Below are positions 6,911 to 16,175 of a DNA stretch of 64,000 nucleotides, piece after piece. Below the pieces are notes generated by a model, which did no database searches, was not told the origin of the DNA, and saw nothing but the letters and a program-made list of their open reading frames with translations. The position numbers and the translations under genes were made by a program. How positions within the stretch are numbered: position 1 is the first letter of the stretch; every line of letters starts with the position of its first letter. The stretch spans positions 1 through 64,000 of the forward strand of contig JAHBXV010000029.1 in the NCBI GenBank assembly GCA_019636285.1. Direction: 5' to 3'. This DNA comes from Planctomycetaceae bacterium (lineage in GTDB: Bacteria > Planctomycetota > Planctomycetia > Planctomycetales > Planctomycetaceae).

Positions 6911-9223
6911 TCAGACACGGATTCGCAAGACGATGTCTTTCGTTTTGGTATCCCAGTCCAGTTCCAGTTCGCCGTTGGTCTTTTCGGCGATCGCCTTCTT
7001 CAATTCATCGCAGCGCTTGAAAAGCCACTGGTTCGTGCTGGCCGAGGCGGTTTCATCGAACTTGACGACCCCTCGGCCGCCGGTGTCCTTATCCTGTCTG
7101 ATCTCCGGTCCGTGATAGTCGTTGCTCTTGAGAATAACGTCTTTGATCAGGACGCGATTGCCAAATTCCTCGATGAGGTACTGCATGTACCGCCAGCCGG
7201 AAAGGCTCCGTTTCCCATCGCGAGTCTTGAAGCTCACAACTTTGTCCCGCCACCGCATGGCTCGACGCGCAGCGTCCCATACCGGTCGTTCCGGTTCTGG
7301 CGACGGGCCCGTCTGTTGCGGCGAGGTGCCGGTGTCTGGCTCCGGTTCTGCCGGCACGAGAGGGGAGCTCGATCTTCCGGTCGTCAGTGTTTTGAAGCAC
7401 TCTTCGGCATGGTCGTCGACGACATTGAACCGCAGGATCAACAGACTGGCATCGTTGCATCCGGCGGCCAGCCGCAAACGGTGCGGCCACGAGCTGCGAT
7501 AAACAAGCAGATTATTCAGAGGCCGCGTTCCGTCTCGCTCGGCCGTCGCATCGATTTGCATGAGAGACTTGCCGTTCCATCCCTGAAACTCCAGTTCCAC
7601 GCATCCAGACAAGGGGATGACGCATTCAAACCCGGGGTGACGGTTCCAGGCGCTGTACGAGGGGCCCGATTCCCTGGCCGGCTTCAAATCGAGTCGAGTC
7701 ACCGTGATGTCCGAATTCGCCAGGGTTCGCGAAGGCAGCCAGTACCTCGCGGCGCCGGCCCCTTCCCAGGTGTCCTCCGGGGCGGGAACATATTCGAATC
7801 CGAAGGGATACTCGGAAGCGACTGTCGGGTTCGCGATCTTGTGCTTCGCGCCGCGAACAATCGCGACGCGAATGGCAGGCGGAGAGAGAAAGGCATCGAG
7901 CAGCGCTCGAGGAACCTCCAGGGCGTTCGCCGTTTGTTGAAGCAGCGCGGAATCGGGGGGACTTCGATCGGATTCCAGATCACCGTTTCTGAGGCGCCTG
8001 AGGCGCTGAAGATTCGCGACGGAGAGCTGCCGTTTGAACTCGTTCGCCGCTCTGCCATGCGGCTTCTGCCAGAATTCGGGCGAGTCGGGCGACTTCGTGA
8101 GATCGGGGAAAGGTTGTGACAGAGCGCAATCGATGAAACTGGCGAGCCCGACCGGATCGAGCACGCTTCTGGGCATCGAAGGTCTGAGGCGGTCGAGCGG
8201 ACGGCGAGTCCGGTCGCGGACCCAGGGTTCGATGTGCTGCCAATGCTCGAGCAGCTTGCGCCCCAGTGCTGAAAGTGGTTTATCGAACGTGGCGGAATTG
8301 TCCGCTGAGGCACCTTCGGGAACGTCAGGGTCGGAGAGAGCTTCTTTGGTTCGATCCGATTTTTCGAAGAGTGTCCGCAGCTTTGCCATCCCCTCGAAGA
8401 TTTCATGGAGCAGGGTCCGCTGCTGGTCACGAATCCCCTGTCGGTTGAGCTGGAAGAAGCGAATGACCAGCGCCTCCATCGGGCCATTCTCCAGATTCCA
8501 CAATGAGTGCGGAATCTCGGCGGTGAAATGGATGTAATCTCCCTCGGTCAGTGTCTGGAAAACACCGGTGTTTTCCAGCAGAACTCGCGCGACGCCCTTG
8601 ACGATGTAAATGTACTCATCGCCAGGATGGACATGGGGACGAGTGTGCGGCGGAAGGTGTCCGACGGGACCGAGCGGGTAGCCGTCGTTGGGGGATTGAA
8701 ACAGATCTTCGATCGAATGCTTTTTTGACGTGTTGCCGGCGAGAGTGAGTTTGACAAAAGCGCACTCGAAGCCAAACAGCCGAAGTGTCGCATTGGCGTA
8801 CGTTGCCTGATGCCCGTGATTGCCGACGTCAGTTGGAATGAGAAAGCCGCGGTCCAGCGACAACGCGAGCGCTGGAGTCGTCACCTTCCTGGCGACAAGC
8901 CATTCCGCCATGAGCGTGGGCATGTCGGTCAGTAGGTTGGGGTCGTCGTAAGCGCCGAGAATGTTCTCCAGGAGCGGCAGCTCGACTTCCTCCGCCAGGT
9001 CTCCAGCATGGAATTGATCGAGCCACCTGGGAAAGTCGTCCGGGTGGGGACCAAATTTCGCGGGAGCCCTGGCATGGCGGGTTGAGTACCAGTTCGCAAG
9101 TTTCTCGTCGCTGTGCCCCATCTGCGCGGCGTAGTGCTTCAGAATGGGGCCCAGCTCTGCCAGGGGGACAACCTGGAGAGGACTACTCGAAGGCTCCGGG
9201 AGGGATGACTCTGGACTGGTCAT
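6911..9223 (-). CDS. Large two-cupin protein of unknown function
   Basis: 770 residues. A first cupin barrel lies at about 185-260: motif 1 is complete (H197-x-H199-x3-E203-x6-G210) and motif 2 has G228...P238-H239-x3-N243, so a metal site is likely. A second cupin-like region near residues 515-620 keeps H-x3-E-x6-G ('RHPGFECVIPLSG') and a 'SSWPHRL' strand but lacks HxH. The N-terminal ~180 residues, the helical linker and the C-terminal ~115 residues (with 'GWRYMQYLIEEFGNRVLIKD') match nothing I recognise. No signal peptide, so cytoplasmic. No clear ribosome binding site precedes ATG 9223. It may be a sensor that binds a small ligand, or an enzyme. It stands alone. Confidence 0.8.
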   Translation of the reverse strand: MTSPESSLPEPSSSPLQVVPLAELGPILKHYAAQMGHSDEKLANWYSTRHARAPAKFGPHPDDFPRWLDQFHAGDLAEEVELPLLENILGAYDDPNLLTDMPTLMAEWLVARKVTTPALALSLDRGFLIPTDVGNHGHQATYANATLRLFGFECAFVKLTLAGNTSKKHSIEDLFQSPNDGYPLGPVGHLPPHTRPHVHPGDEYIYIVKGVARVLLENTGVFQTLTEGDYIHFTAEIPHSLWNLENGPMEALVIRFFQLNRQGIRDQQRTLLHEIFEGMAKLRTLFEKSDRTKEALSDPDVPEGASADNSATFDKPLSALGRKLLEHWQHIEPWVRDRTRRPLDRLRPSMPRSVLDPVGLASFIDCALSQPFPDLTKSPDSPEFWQKPHGRAANEFKRQLSVANLQRLRRLRNGDLESDRSPPDSALLQQTANALEVPRALLDAFLSPPAIRVAIVRGAKHKIANPTVASEYPFGFEYVPAPEDTWEGAGAARYWLPSRTLANSDITVTRLDLKPARESGPSYSAWNRHPGFECVIPLSGCVELEFQGWNGKSLMQIDATAERDGTRPLNNLLVYRSSWPHRLRLAAGCNDASLLILRFNVVDDHAEECFKTLTTGRSSSPLVPAEPEPDTGTSPQQTGPSPEPERPVWDAARRAMRWRDKVVSFKTRDGKRSLSGWRYMQYLIEEFGNRVLIKDVILKSNDYHGPEIRQDKDTGGRGVVKFDETASASTNQWLFKRCDELKKAIAEKTNGELELDWDTKTKDIVLRIRV

Positions 9224-9528
9224 TGTCGCGACTTACCAGTGAGGTCGAAACTCGGGGCGAGAGGCGCGCGAAGACTTAGAAGAGACGGACGAAACGTCTC
9301 CGTATGGCTGAAACGAAAATTTGATCTTGATCGATTAAGAACTCTAACTTCGCCGCGTGAACGCTGCGAGTCAATCTTTGAAAACCATCAGCGGCTATTT
9401 GAATCAAACACGGAGCCCACGAGCTGCGTCGTGTTCTTGGCGAGATGAATGAACGAAGGGGCTTCTAAGGTGCTGCCTCTCGTAGCGTTCCCAGGCGGAG
9501 CCTGGGAACGAGCCAGCCTTGCTATCTC
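9224..9528. other. Intergenic region with one palindromic repeat
   Basis: About 300 bp without a convincing gene. It holds a short copy of the GTTCCCAGGC...GCCTGGGAAC palindrome at 9480-9513, just past the stop of the minus-strand DUF1549/DUF1553 gene, plus the unmarked promoter region of the two-cupin gene. Confidence 0.5.
9480..9513. repeat. GTTCCCAGGC-type palindromic repeat, copy C
   Basis: GTTCCCAGGC-GGA-GCCTGGGAAC forms a perfect 10-bp stem with a 3-nt loop. It shares the first hairpin of the copies near 6 kb and 28 kb. Its place after the stop codon at 9529 suggests it could stabilise or end the mRNA. Confidence 0.7.
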
Positions 9529-11997
9529 TTAATGCTGGAACAGGAACTCTTTCGAGTTCAGCACGGCCCAGCCGACGTCTTCGAGGCCCTGGCGGCGGTC
9601 TTGCGAGTTGGCCAGGTGCTGTTTCGCGGCGGCGAGTTCTTCGGCGTCGGGGCGGCGGGAGAGACCGACCAGGTAGAGCGATTCGATGATTTCGTCATCG
9701 CTTTTGCCGGCCTGCATCATCGTGTGAATGCGGCCATTGTCGGCTCGCAGTTTGTTGTGGACGACCGGCCCGTTAATCATCTGGAGGGCCTGCGAGAGGT
9801 TCGATTCGCTCGAACGTTCGCACTGGCAAGCCATCTCCCGCTGCGGCTGGCCGAACACCTTCAGGAAGTAATGGTCGGCCGGGGGTTCCGGAAGCTGCGT
9901 CGCGCGTGTTCCGGCCGGGGCGCCGGGGAAGCTCTCGGCAACGTCGGTCACCGCGCAGATCGCGTCGAGCAATTGCTCGGCGGCCAGCAGACGCGGGCTG
10001 GCGTGCGAGAAATAGAGTTCGTCACTTTTATTGAAGTCGTTCGTGCGCGAGCTGAGCTGATACGTGCGGCTCAGCAGAATCGTTCGGATGGCCCACTTCT
10101 GCGAGAACCCGTTCGTCACGAATTCCGATGCCAACTGGTTGAGCAGTGGCGCGTTGCTTGGCGGGTTCGAGTCGCGGAAGTCGTCGACAGGTTCGACAAT
10201 CCCACGGCCAAACAGATGGCCCCAGATGCGATTCACCACCGAACGGGCGAAGAACGGGTTATCGGCTTTGGTCAGCCAGTCGGCGAACACCACCCGGCGA
10301 TCGGTCTCGACGGGAACATCGACGTCCCCTTGCAGCAGCAAGTGGACCTTCATCTGCTTCCCGGTGCGCGGCTGAGTCACTTCTCCCGTGGGCAGGGCGT
10401 AGATGACTTCTTCCTTGGGATCGGGGCTCTTTTTGCGGCCGACACGCGTGAAGGCGGCGGCGATGCCGTAGTAGTGGTCCTGGGTCCAACGCTCGAACGG
10501 ATGGTTGTGGCACTTCGCGCACTGGATGCGAACCCCCATGAACAGTTGCGATGTCGTTTCGACGGCGTCCTGGGGATCGCGACTGGCCCGCCAGTAATTG
10601 GCCGGGGGATTTTCAAACGTGCTCCCCGAGGCGGTCAGCAGTTCATGGGCGAACTGGTTCATCGGCTTGTCGTCGCGAACCGCTTCGAAAATCCAGCGGC
10701 GGAACTTGTGAACCCCGGCCGCATCGAGCTTCTTGCTGTTGGAACGGAGAATGTCCGCCCATTTGAGACCCCAGAACGAGGCAAAGTCGTCGGTCGCCAG
10801 ATAGCGATCGACCAAAGCCGCTCGCTTGTTGGGGCTGGGATCGTCGGCGAACGCCTTGGCTTCGTCAGCGGTGGGGAGGCGGCCCAGCGTGTCGAGGGCC
10901 ACCCGGCGAATAAACTCGTCGTCGGTACACAGGTCCGACGGCAGAATCTGCATTTCCTTCAGCTTCGAAAAGACGCGCGAGTCGACGAAGTTCTGTTCCG
11001 GCGGGTTGTTCCAGGCGAAGCCGGGAACTTCTTCGAGGAAGGCGACTTCGCACGTGGCCATCTGGTCGAGATAGCGGGCCAGGACGGCAGTTTCGCCGCG
11101 GCTGACCTTCTTGACGAGGCCCGACTGATCGACCGTTCCGACCGCTTCGCTGGAAGATGTGAACTCAGCCAGTTGCGTCAGGTCGCGGACCGTCCCGTCG
11201 CTGAAGTGGCCCAGCACCAGGATCTGCTGGGTATCGGCGGGAGACGATAGCGTGAGGGTCTTGGGCAGCGTTTCGACACGGACCAGGTCGGGTTCCGTCG
11301 CGGGATCGAGACGCAGGCCCTCGGCGATCCACTGCTCCAGAACCCGATGTTCGATGCTGTCCTTCTGCAGCCGCTTGCCGCCGCCGTGGGCGACGTCCAT
11401 CAAGGGCTTTTTGAGCAACAGGCTGGCCGAAGGTTCCAGGATATTGATGCGGCGGCCGAAGAACTCGCTGCGGAGTGTCATAATGTCGAGGGCGGGATCG
11501 TAGGCCCGGAGCGACAGACGGAAGCCCCCCTTGCCGGACGGGCTGCCGTGGCACGCCCCCATGTTGCAGCCTGTGCGCGTCAGGGCCATCTGCGTTTCGT
11601 TCTTGAAGCTGACTGGTTGCGGCTCGACGAACTTCGAGACCGTGATCTCGCACGTGGCGGACTGGCCGGCGGCTTCGGCGGTGATCGTGGCGGTCCCATC
11701 GCCGACCGGCACCACGCGCGAACCTTCCAGCCGCGCGACCTGTTCGTTCGACGAACGGTAAGTGGCGGCATGCGTCAGGTCGAATCGCTGCTGCTCGGAG
11801 GTAAAGCCCGTGAACAGGAGTTGCAGACGCGAGCGCGGGCCGGTCAGCGCGAAGCTGCCCGGCTCAAGCGTCACACGCGCTGGAACCAGCGTGGCCGTTG
11901 CCGGACCGGCTGCCGTCGTGGTCGGGGTTTCCGCGGCGAACAGTCCGCCTCCGCACAGGCCGATGAGCAGGGCTGGCAGTCCCAGTGACACTCGCAT
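9529..11997 (-). CDS. Secreted DUF1549/DUF1553 protein with Ig-like (BIG2) N-domain
   Basis: 822 residues with a clear signal peptide (to 'LCGGGLFAAETP'). An Ig-like BIG2-type domain follows (about 75-125, 'GTATITAEAAGQSATCEI'). Next comes a heme-like 'GCNMGACHGSPSGKGGF' with four residues between the cysteines (CX4CH), a second bacterial Ig-like stretch, DUF1549 ('RRVALDTLGRLPTADEA'), a classical CAKCHNHPFERW, and DUF1553 ('SVVNRIWGHLFGRGIV'). It is one of the planctomycete cytochrome-type secreted proteins but lacks the PSCyt1 domain and has no DUF1501 partner. The PPC-domain gene lies upstream, 136 bp away on the same strand, and the two probably form a transcription unit. Function unknown. 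Confidence 0.9.
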   Translation of the reverse strand: MRVSLGLPALLIGLCGGGLFAAETPTTTAAGPATATLVPARVTLEPGSFALTGPRSRLQLLFTGFTSEQQRFDLTHAATYRSSNEQVARLEGSRVVPVGDGTATITAEAAGQSATCEITVSKFVEPQPVSFKNETQMALTRTGCNMGACHGSPSGKGGFRLSLRAYDPALDIMTLRSEFFGRRINILEPSASLLLKKPLMDVAHGGGKRLQKDSIEHRVLEQWIAEGLRLDPATEPDLVRVETLPKTLTLSSPADTQQILVLGHFSDGTVRDLTQLAEFTSSSEAVGTVDQSGLVKKVSRGETAVLARYLDQMATCEVAFLEEVPGFAWNNPPEQNFVDSRVFSKLKEMQILPSDLCTDDEFIRRVALDTLGRLPTADEAKAFADDPSPNKRAALVDRYLATDDFASFWGLKWADILRSNSKKLDAAGVHKFRRWIFEAVRDDKPMNQFAHELLTASGSTFENPPANYWRASRDPQDAVETTSQLFMGVRIQCAKCHNHPFERWTQDHYYGIAAAFTRVGRKKSPDPKEEVIYALPTGEVTQPRTGKQMKVHLLLQGDVDVPVETDRRVVFADWLTKADNPFFARSVVNRIWGHLFGRGIVEPVDDFRDSNPPSNAPLLNQLASEFVTNGFSQKWAIRTILLSRTYQLSSRTNDFNKSDELYFSHASPRLLAAEQLLDAICAVTDVAESFPGAPAGTRATQLPEPPADHYFLKVFGQPQREMACQCERSSESNLSQALQMINGPVVHNKLRADNGRIHTMMQAGKSDDEIIESLYLVGLSRRPDAEELAAAKQHLANSQDRRQGLEDVGWAVLNSKEFLFQH

Positions 11998-12133
11998 GGC
12001 GATTCCTCCGCAATGGTCTTCACAGGTCGGTCGAGAACCGGCGACCGGTCCTGCAAGTTCGTAAATGCGTTTGCGACACAGGCCTCGCCGAAAAGGACGG
12101 CGATCAAAATTTCAGCGGCAATCAGGGTCGGGA

Positions 12134-14410
12134 TTACTCGACGACGGTCAGGCTCGCGACGGCCGAAGCCGCTTCGAGCTTCTTGTCGCCCACCATGGCT
12201 TCGGCTTTGCCAAGGGTTGTCTTAGTTTCTCCCAGAGCGGCATCGGCGGCCGCCGTCAGGGTGATCTCAGCCGTATCGGTATCGGCCGCAATTGTGACAG
12301 GAGCAGCCGTCACGCCTTGCGGGAGTTTGTCGAGCGTGACCGTCACGGGGCCGGACAACGCCGGGTTGCGGACAACCTGAACCTTCGCGACTGCGGTTCC
12401 GCCACGCTTGAGCGGTTCGGCGGGCCCGGTCAGGGCGACGGTCATGGGAGCGTCGACTTTGAAGCGAATGGCGGGGACCGCAGGTGTGACCGTCGTCTTG
12501 TCCTGCTTCAAGGTGCCGCGCAGGAATGCCGTGAAATCTCCCAGCGGCGTCTTTTCTCCCGCTTTGATCGTCACGGTGGCTTCGGTCTCGCCCTTGGCGA
12601 CCGGCTTCAGGTCGAACGTCACTTCCGGGGGCAGGCCATTCTGGGCGGGCTCGACGGCCAGCGCGATGGCCTCGACCAGATCCTGCGAACGGGCCGCCTT
12701 GATCTTGATCGACGCGGCGAGGTGTTTGCCCAGCACCACTTCCGCCGGTTCGATCGTCAAATTGATGGCCTCAGCAGGGGCTACTGCAAAGGCGACGCTC
12801 TCTTCAAGACGGCGAGCCGGCCAGCGCATGGTGTTGTTTCTCGCCTGCACGGCTCCCGCGCTGGTGGCGACCACTCGCAAGGAATTGTCGCCCACTTTGC
12901 CGGTTCCCACCACGAGCACATTTCGCATCTCGCTGTTGGCCAATTCGGGCGGGATGGTGACCGTGAGAATGGCATCGTTTCGACCGGGGCCGATCACGCT
13001 GTGCGAAGCCGTTGCTCCTTCGGGGAGGTTCTCGACGGTGAGTTCGATCGGTCCTGCATAACCTTTTCGGGTGGCCGTTGCTGTGAGGGCGACCGTTCCT
13101 CCTCGGGGGACGTTGGTGACATCGGACGAAACCGCCAGCGTGAACGCCGGAGCCGTCCGGCGGAATTCGATCCAGTACGCCTGTTCGGAACCGCCCCGGC
13201 GGGTCAGATCCTCGACAACGAGAACGTAGTCGCCGTCTTCCGGGCAGGCGAAGGTCAACTCTCCTTCGTCGGTGTTGGTGTCATCAACGGCGGCAATCTG
13301 CGAGCCGTCCTTCTTGAGCAGCCGCAGGTTCAGGTCCGTCGGCGAACCAACCGTTCGCGTGATGCCTCGCAGCAACCACGACTCTCCCTTCTTCGCCGTG
13401 AACTGGAAGTAGTCGGCGTCGCCGGGCTCTTGCAGGCGACCTTGCAGGTCGTTCCCGGCGGTGACCGCCTGTGCCTGCTCCAGCGAGTTATTCGGCTCGA
13501 TCTCAAGTGTCTGAGGCGTATCGACCACGGCCACATGCCCGAAGGCCGAAGCTCCCTTGTCGGGAAAGCGGAACGCGACGGGCTGCCAGTTCTGTGCGGG
13601 ATCGGTTGCGGCATTGATGGCGACCGGAGCGACGTTCGCGATGGCGATGCCAGCGGGAACGATCTCGGCGGCTGTCCCTCGCTGGACGGCCAACGGATAG
13701 GGAGTTGAGACGAGCGGGAACTCGCCGATTCTCAGGTGGTACGCGCCCCCCTGGTAGCGGATGTCGCGCAGTTCGACGAAATAATCCCCTGCCGTTTCAA
13801 ACGTCAGCGATAACTGGCAGTCCCCGGCGAGTCCGGACGTGTCATCGACGAAGGCGATTTCGCGACCGGCGGAATTGAGAATTCGCAGGCTGGAATCAAG
13901 AGCCGATCCAATCCGGCTGGCGAGGACTTCGAACTGCAGCGTCTGACCAGCGGCAGCGGGAAAGCGGATGTACTGCATCGTCAGGTTAGCAATCGCGCCA
14001 TCGACGCTGGACGGAACCGGTACGGCCAACGCGGTCTCAAGACTGTTGTTGTTGCCCGGCGACGTCACAACGGGCAGATCGTCCACGACGATCAGCGACA
14101 TTGGCGAGACGCCGTTTTCTGTCAGCACGCGGACGGCGTTGAGGCCAAGCGGAGCATCGCTGGGAACCGTCAGCGAGACAGTGACGAGCGAACCGTTCCC
14201 CTTGTCGGCATCGTCCGCGATCGTCACGACCGGCGCGAAACTCGTCCAGACCTGCCGAACTCCCGCGAGCTGGCTGCCGTGGATCTGCCAGGAGACGGTT
14301 TCACCAGGGCGGAGCGTGGAGGGAGTCGTCTTAGTGACCGCCGGTGGCTGAGCCATGGCAATGGCGGCCATGGAAATCCAGCACAATGCAAGGAGGGCAG
14401 GGCGGGGCAT
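12134..14410 (-). CDS. Secreted protein with two PPC domains
   Basis: 758 residues from ATG 14410, chosen because a signal peptide starts there ('MPRPALLALCWISMAAIAMA'); a TTG at 14446 would add 12 residues. The front has an IPT/Ig-like stretch. Two bacterial pre-peptidase C-terminal (PPC) domains follow, near residues 155-235 and 315-420, each ending in the typical 'GDYxxxV.D' strand. The rest is a series of beta-rich Ig-like segments up to the C-terminus. PPC domains usually serve secreted enzymes as adhesion or folding modules, but no catalytic domain is visible here. It is followed by the DUF1549/DUF1553 gene, so a structural or targeting partner role at the cell surface is plausible. Confidence 0.85.
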   Translation of the reverse strand: MPRPALLALCWISMAAIAMAQPPAVTKTTPSTLRPGETVSWQIHGSQLAGVRQVWTSFAPVVTIADDADKGNGSLVTVSLTVPSDAPLGLNAVRVLTENGVSPMSLIVVDDLPVVTSPGNNNSLETALAVPVPSSVDGAIANLTMQYIRFPAAAGQTLQFEVLASRIGSALDSSLRILNSAGREIAFVDDTSGLAGDCQLSLTFETAGDYFVELRDIRYQGGAYHLRIGEFPLVSTPYPLAVQRGTAAEIVPAGIAIANVAPVAINAATDPAQNWQPVAFRFPDKGASAFGHVAVVDTPQTLEIEPNNSLEQAQAVTAGNDLQGRLQEPGDADYFQFTAKKGESWLLRGITRTVGSPTDLNLRLLKKDGSQIAAVDDTNTDEGELTFACPEDGDYVLVVEDLTRRGGSEQAYWIEFRRTAPAFTLAVSSDVTNVPRGGTVALTATATRKGYAGPIELTVENLPEGATASHSVIGPGRNDAILTVTIPPELANSEMRNVLVVGTGKVGDNSLRVVATSAGAVQARNNTMRWPARRLEESVAFAVAPAEAINLTIEPAEVVLGKHLAASIKIKAARSQDLVEAIALAVEPAQNGLPPEVTFDLKPVAKGETEATVTIKAGEKTPLGDFTAFLRGTLKQDKTTVTPAVPAIRFKVDAPMTVALTGPAEPLKRGGTAVAKVQVVRNPALSGPVTVTLDKLPQGVTAAPVTIAADTDTAEITLTAAADAALGETKTTLGKAEAMVGDKKLEAASAVASLTVVE

Positions 14411-14683
14411 TGGAAGGTTACCCAGGCGGGAATGAAGCGGAGGCAATCAACAATCAAAACATGTTGATGGATTTCATGCTAGCGTGATTCGGGAGTCGCC
14501 GTCAAATTGCCGCTGGCGTTCATGTCCCTCCCTCCCAGGACGGATTGGCCCTGGAATACAGATTGCAGGGAATTTGCGGTTCGACGGGCGGTTTGTGGTG
14601 TTGGAACCTGCACGCCGATGCATCTGGCGGAAGGGCCGCCCGGCATCCCTGTGAACGACCGGATTTGATCGGAGAATCCCGGA

Positions 14684-15952
14684 ATGATGAAGAGATCTGT
14701 CGACTGGATGGCCGGACTGTGCCTGATCGCGGTCTCCAGCGGCTGGGCCGCCGCGGGAGACTGGTCGCAATTTCGCGGACCGGGAACCGCCGGAGTCTCG
14801 AACGAAACCACGGCTCCGGTTCGCTGGACAGCGAGCGAGAACCTCCTCTGGAAGACGAAACTCCCCGGTCCCGGAGCATCTTGTCCGATCGTCCAGGGAA
14901 AGAAGGTCTTTCTGACCTGCTGGTCGGGGTATGCGGTTGATCTGGAGAACCCCGGCCCCAAAGCCGACTTGCGGCTGCACGTCGTCGCCTTCGATCGCGA
15001 CACGGGCGAACTTCTGTGGGATCGCTCGCAACCGGCTTCAGACTCCGAGCAGGACATCACCCCGCGCGTCCATGATCATGGATATGCCTCGCCGACACCG
15101 TGTGCGGACGATAGTGCCGTTTACGCTTACTTCGGTGTCTCGGGACTGCATGCCTACAGCCACGATGGCGAACTGTTGTGGAAAGCCGACTGCGGTTCCA
15201 AGACGGCCGGCTTCGGTTGTGCGGCATCTCCCATTCTGTTTGAAGACCTCGTGATTCAGAACGCGAGCATCGAATCGGGTTCGCTGTATGCCTTCGAGAA
15301 GTCTTCCGGACGCCAGGTCTGGGTCGACAAGACGATCGAACGGGCCTGGACGACTCCCACGCTGATTCCACTGGAAGATGGCACGGTTGAACTGGTCATC
15401 AACCACAAGGATCGCGTTCGGGGCTTCAACCCGCGAACAGGAGAGAACCTCTGGTTCTGCTCGGGGATCGACGACTATGTCGTCCCGTGCGTTGTCGGAC
15501 ACGAGGGCGTTGCCTATTGCCTGGGAGGTCGGCAGAACCGGGCGCTGGCGGTCCGTTGCGGCGGCCGCGGCGACGTAACCGAAACGCACAAGCTGTGGGA
15601 AGTTCGCATCGGCGCGAACGTCACCAGCCCAGTGTATTACGACGGCAAGTTGTTCTGGGCCAGCGATCGCGGCGTGTTCTGCTGTCTGAATGCGAAGACG
15701 GGCGAGACGCTCGCGCAACAGCGCCTGCCGACCGGGGCTCGCCTGTATGCTTCGGTCGTGGCGGTGGGCGACAAGCTGTATGTCACTACCCGCGATGCCG
15801 GTGTCGTCGTGCTGGATGCGGTCCCCGAATATCGTGAAGTTGCCGTCAATCGCGTCGAGGGGGACGAAAATCTCTGGAATGCCAGTCCCGCGGTCGCCGA
15901 TCATCGGCTGTACTTCCGCACCAATGGCTGGTTGTACGCGATCGGCGAATAG
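14684..15952 (+). CDS. Exported PQQ-like beta-propeller protein
   Basis: 422 residues with a signal peptide ending near 'SSGWAAAGDW'. The mature part opens with 'DWSQFRGPGTAGVSNE' and carries repeated propeller blades of the PQQ-like (BamB/quinoprotein dehydrogenase-like) type, for example 'GELLWDRS', 'SYDGELLWKAD'-like turns, 'SGRQVWVDKT' and 'KTGETLAQQRL'. Proteins of this 'FRGPxG' family are abundant in planctomycetes and are thought to act in the periplasm; no cofactor binding can be proven here. ATG 14684 follows GGAG about 9 nt upstream. It stands between a divergent gene and a lipoprotein gene and appears to be transcribed alone. Confidence 0.88.
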   Translation: MMKRSVDWMAGLCLIAVSSGWAAAGDWSQFRGPGTAGVSNETTAPVRWTASENLLWKTKLPGPGASCPIVQGKKVFLTCWSGYAVDLENPGPKADLRLHVVAFDRDTGELLWDRSQPASDSEQDITPRVHDHGYASPTPCADDSAVYAYFGVSGLHAYSHDGELLWKADCGSKTAGFGCAASPILFEDLVIQNASIESGSLYAFEKSSGRQVWVDKTIERAWTTPTLIPLEDGTVELVINHKDRVRGFNPRTGENLWFCSGIDDYVVPCVVGHEGVAYCLGGRQNRALAVRCGGRGDVTETHKLWEVRIGANVTSPVYYDGKLFWASDRGVFCCLNAKTGETLAQQRLPTGARLYASVVAVGDKLYVTTRDAGVVVLDAVPEYREVAVNRVEGDENLWNASPAVADHRLYFRTNGWLYAIGE

Positions 15953-16175
15953 ATTCGCCTTCCGTCGAAAGCCAACTTTTTGTGGGACCGTCAGACCTTC
16001 AGCGGTCCCTGACCGGCAAAAACCGCCGATTGGCGCCCTCTTCTTTGATGGCGGCCGCGATTACTCGCGCGCCCCGTTCGAATTTTCTCAAGTCGTCCGC
16101 AGGCTGACGCCGTTACGTCGATGACGGTGTACCGCGCGAAGGATTCGCGTCGGGAAGCGGCCACAGGGACGGGTC

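Noticed and set aside
9532-11250. Long plus-strand open frame of 572 codons
   Set aside because: It lies opposite the DUF1549/DUF1553 gene, whose product has recognisable domains and a signal peptide; the plus-strand translation is Arg/Gly/Val-rich with no domain and reflects the high GC content.
12065-13708. Plus-strand open frame of 547 codons
   Set aside because: Antisense to the PPC-domain gene; composition is dominated by Arg, Gly and Asp and shows no motif.
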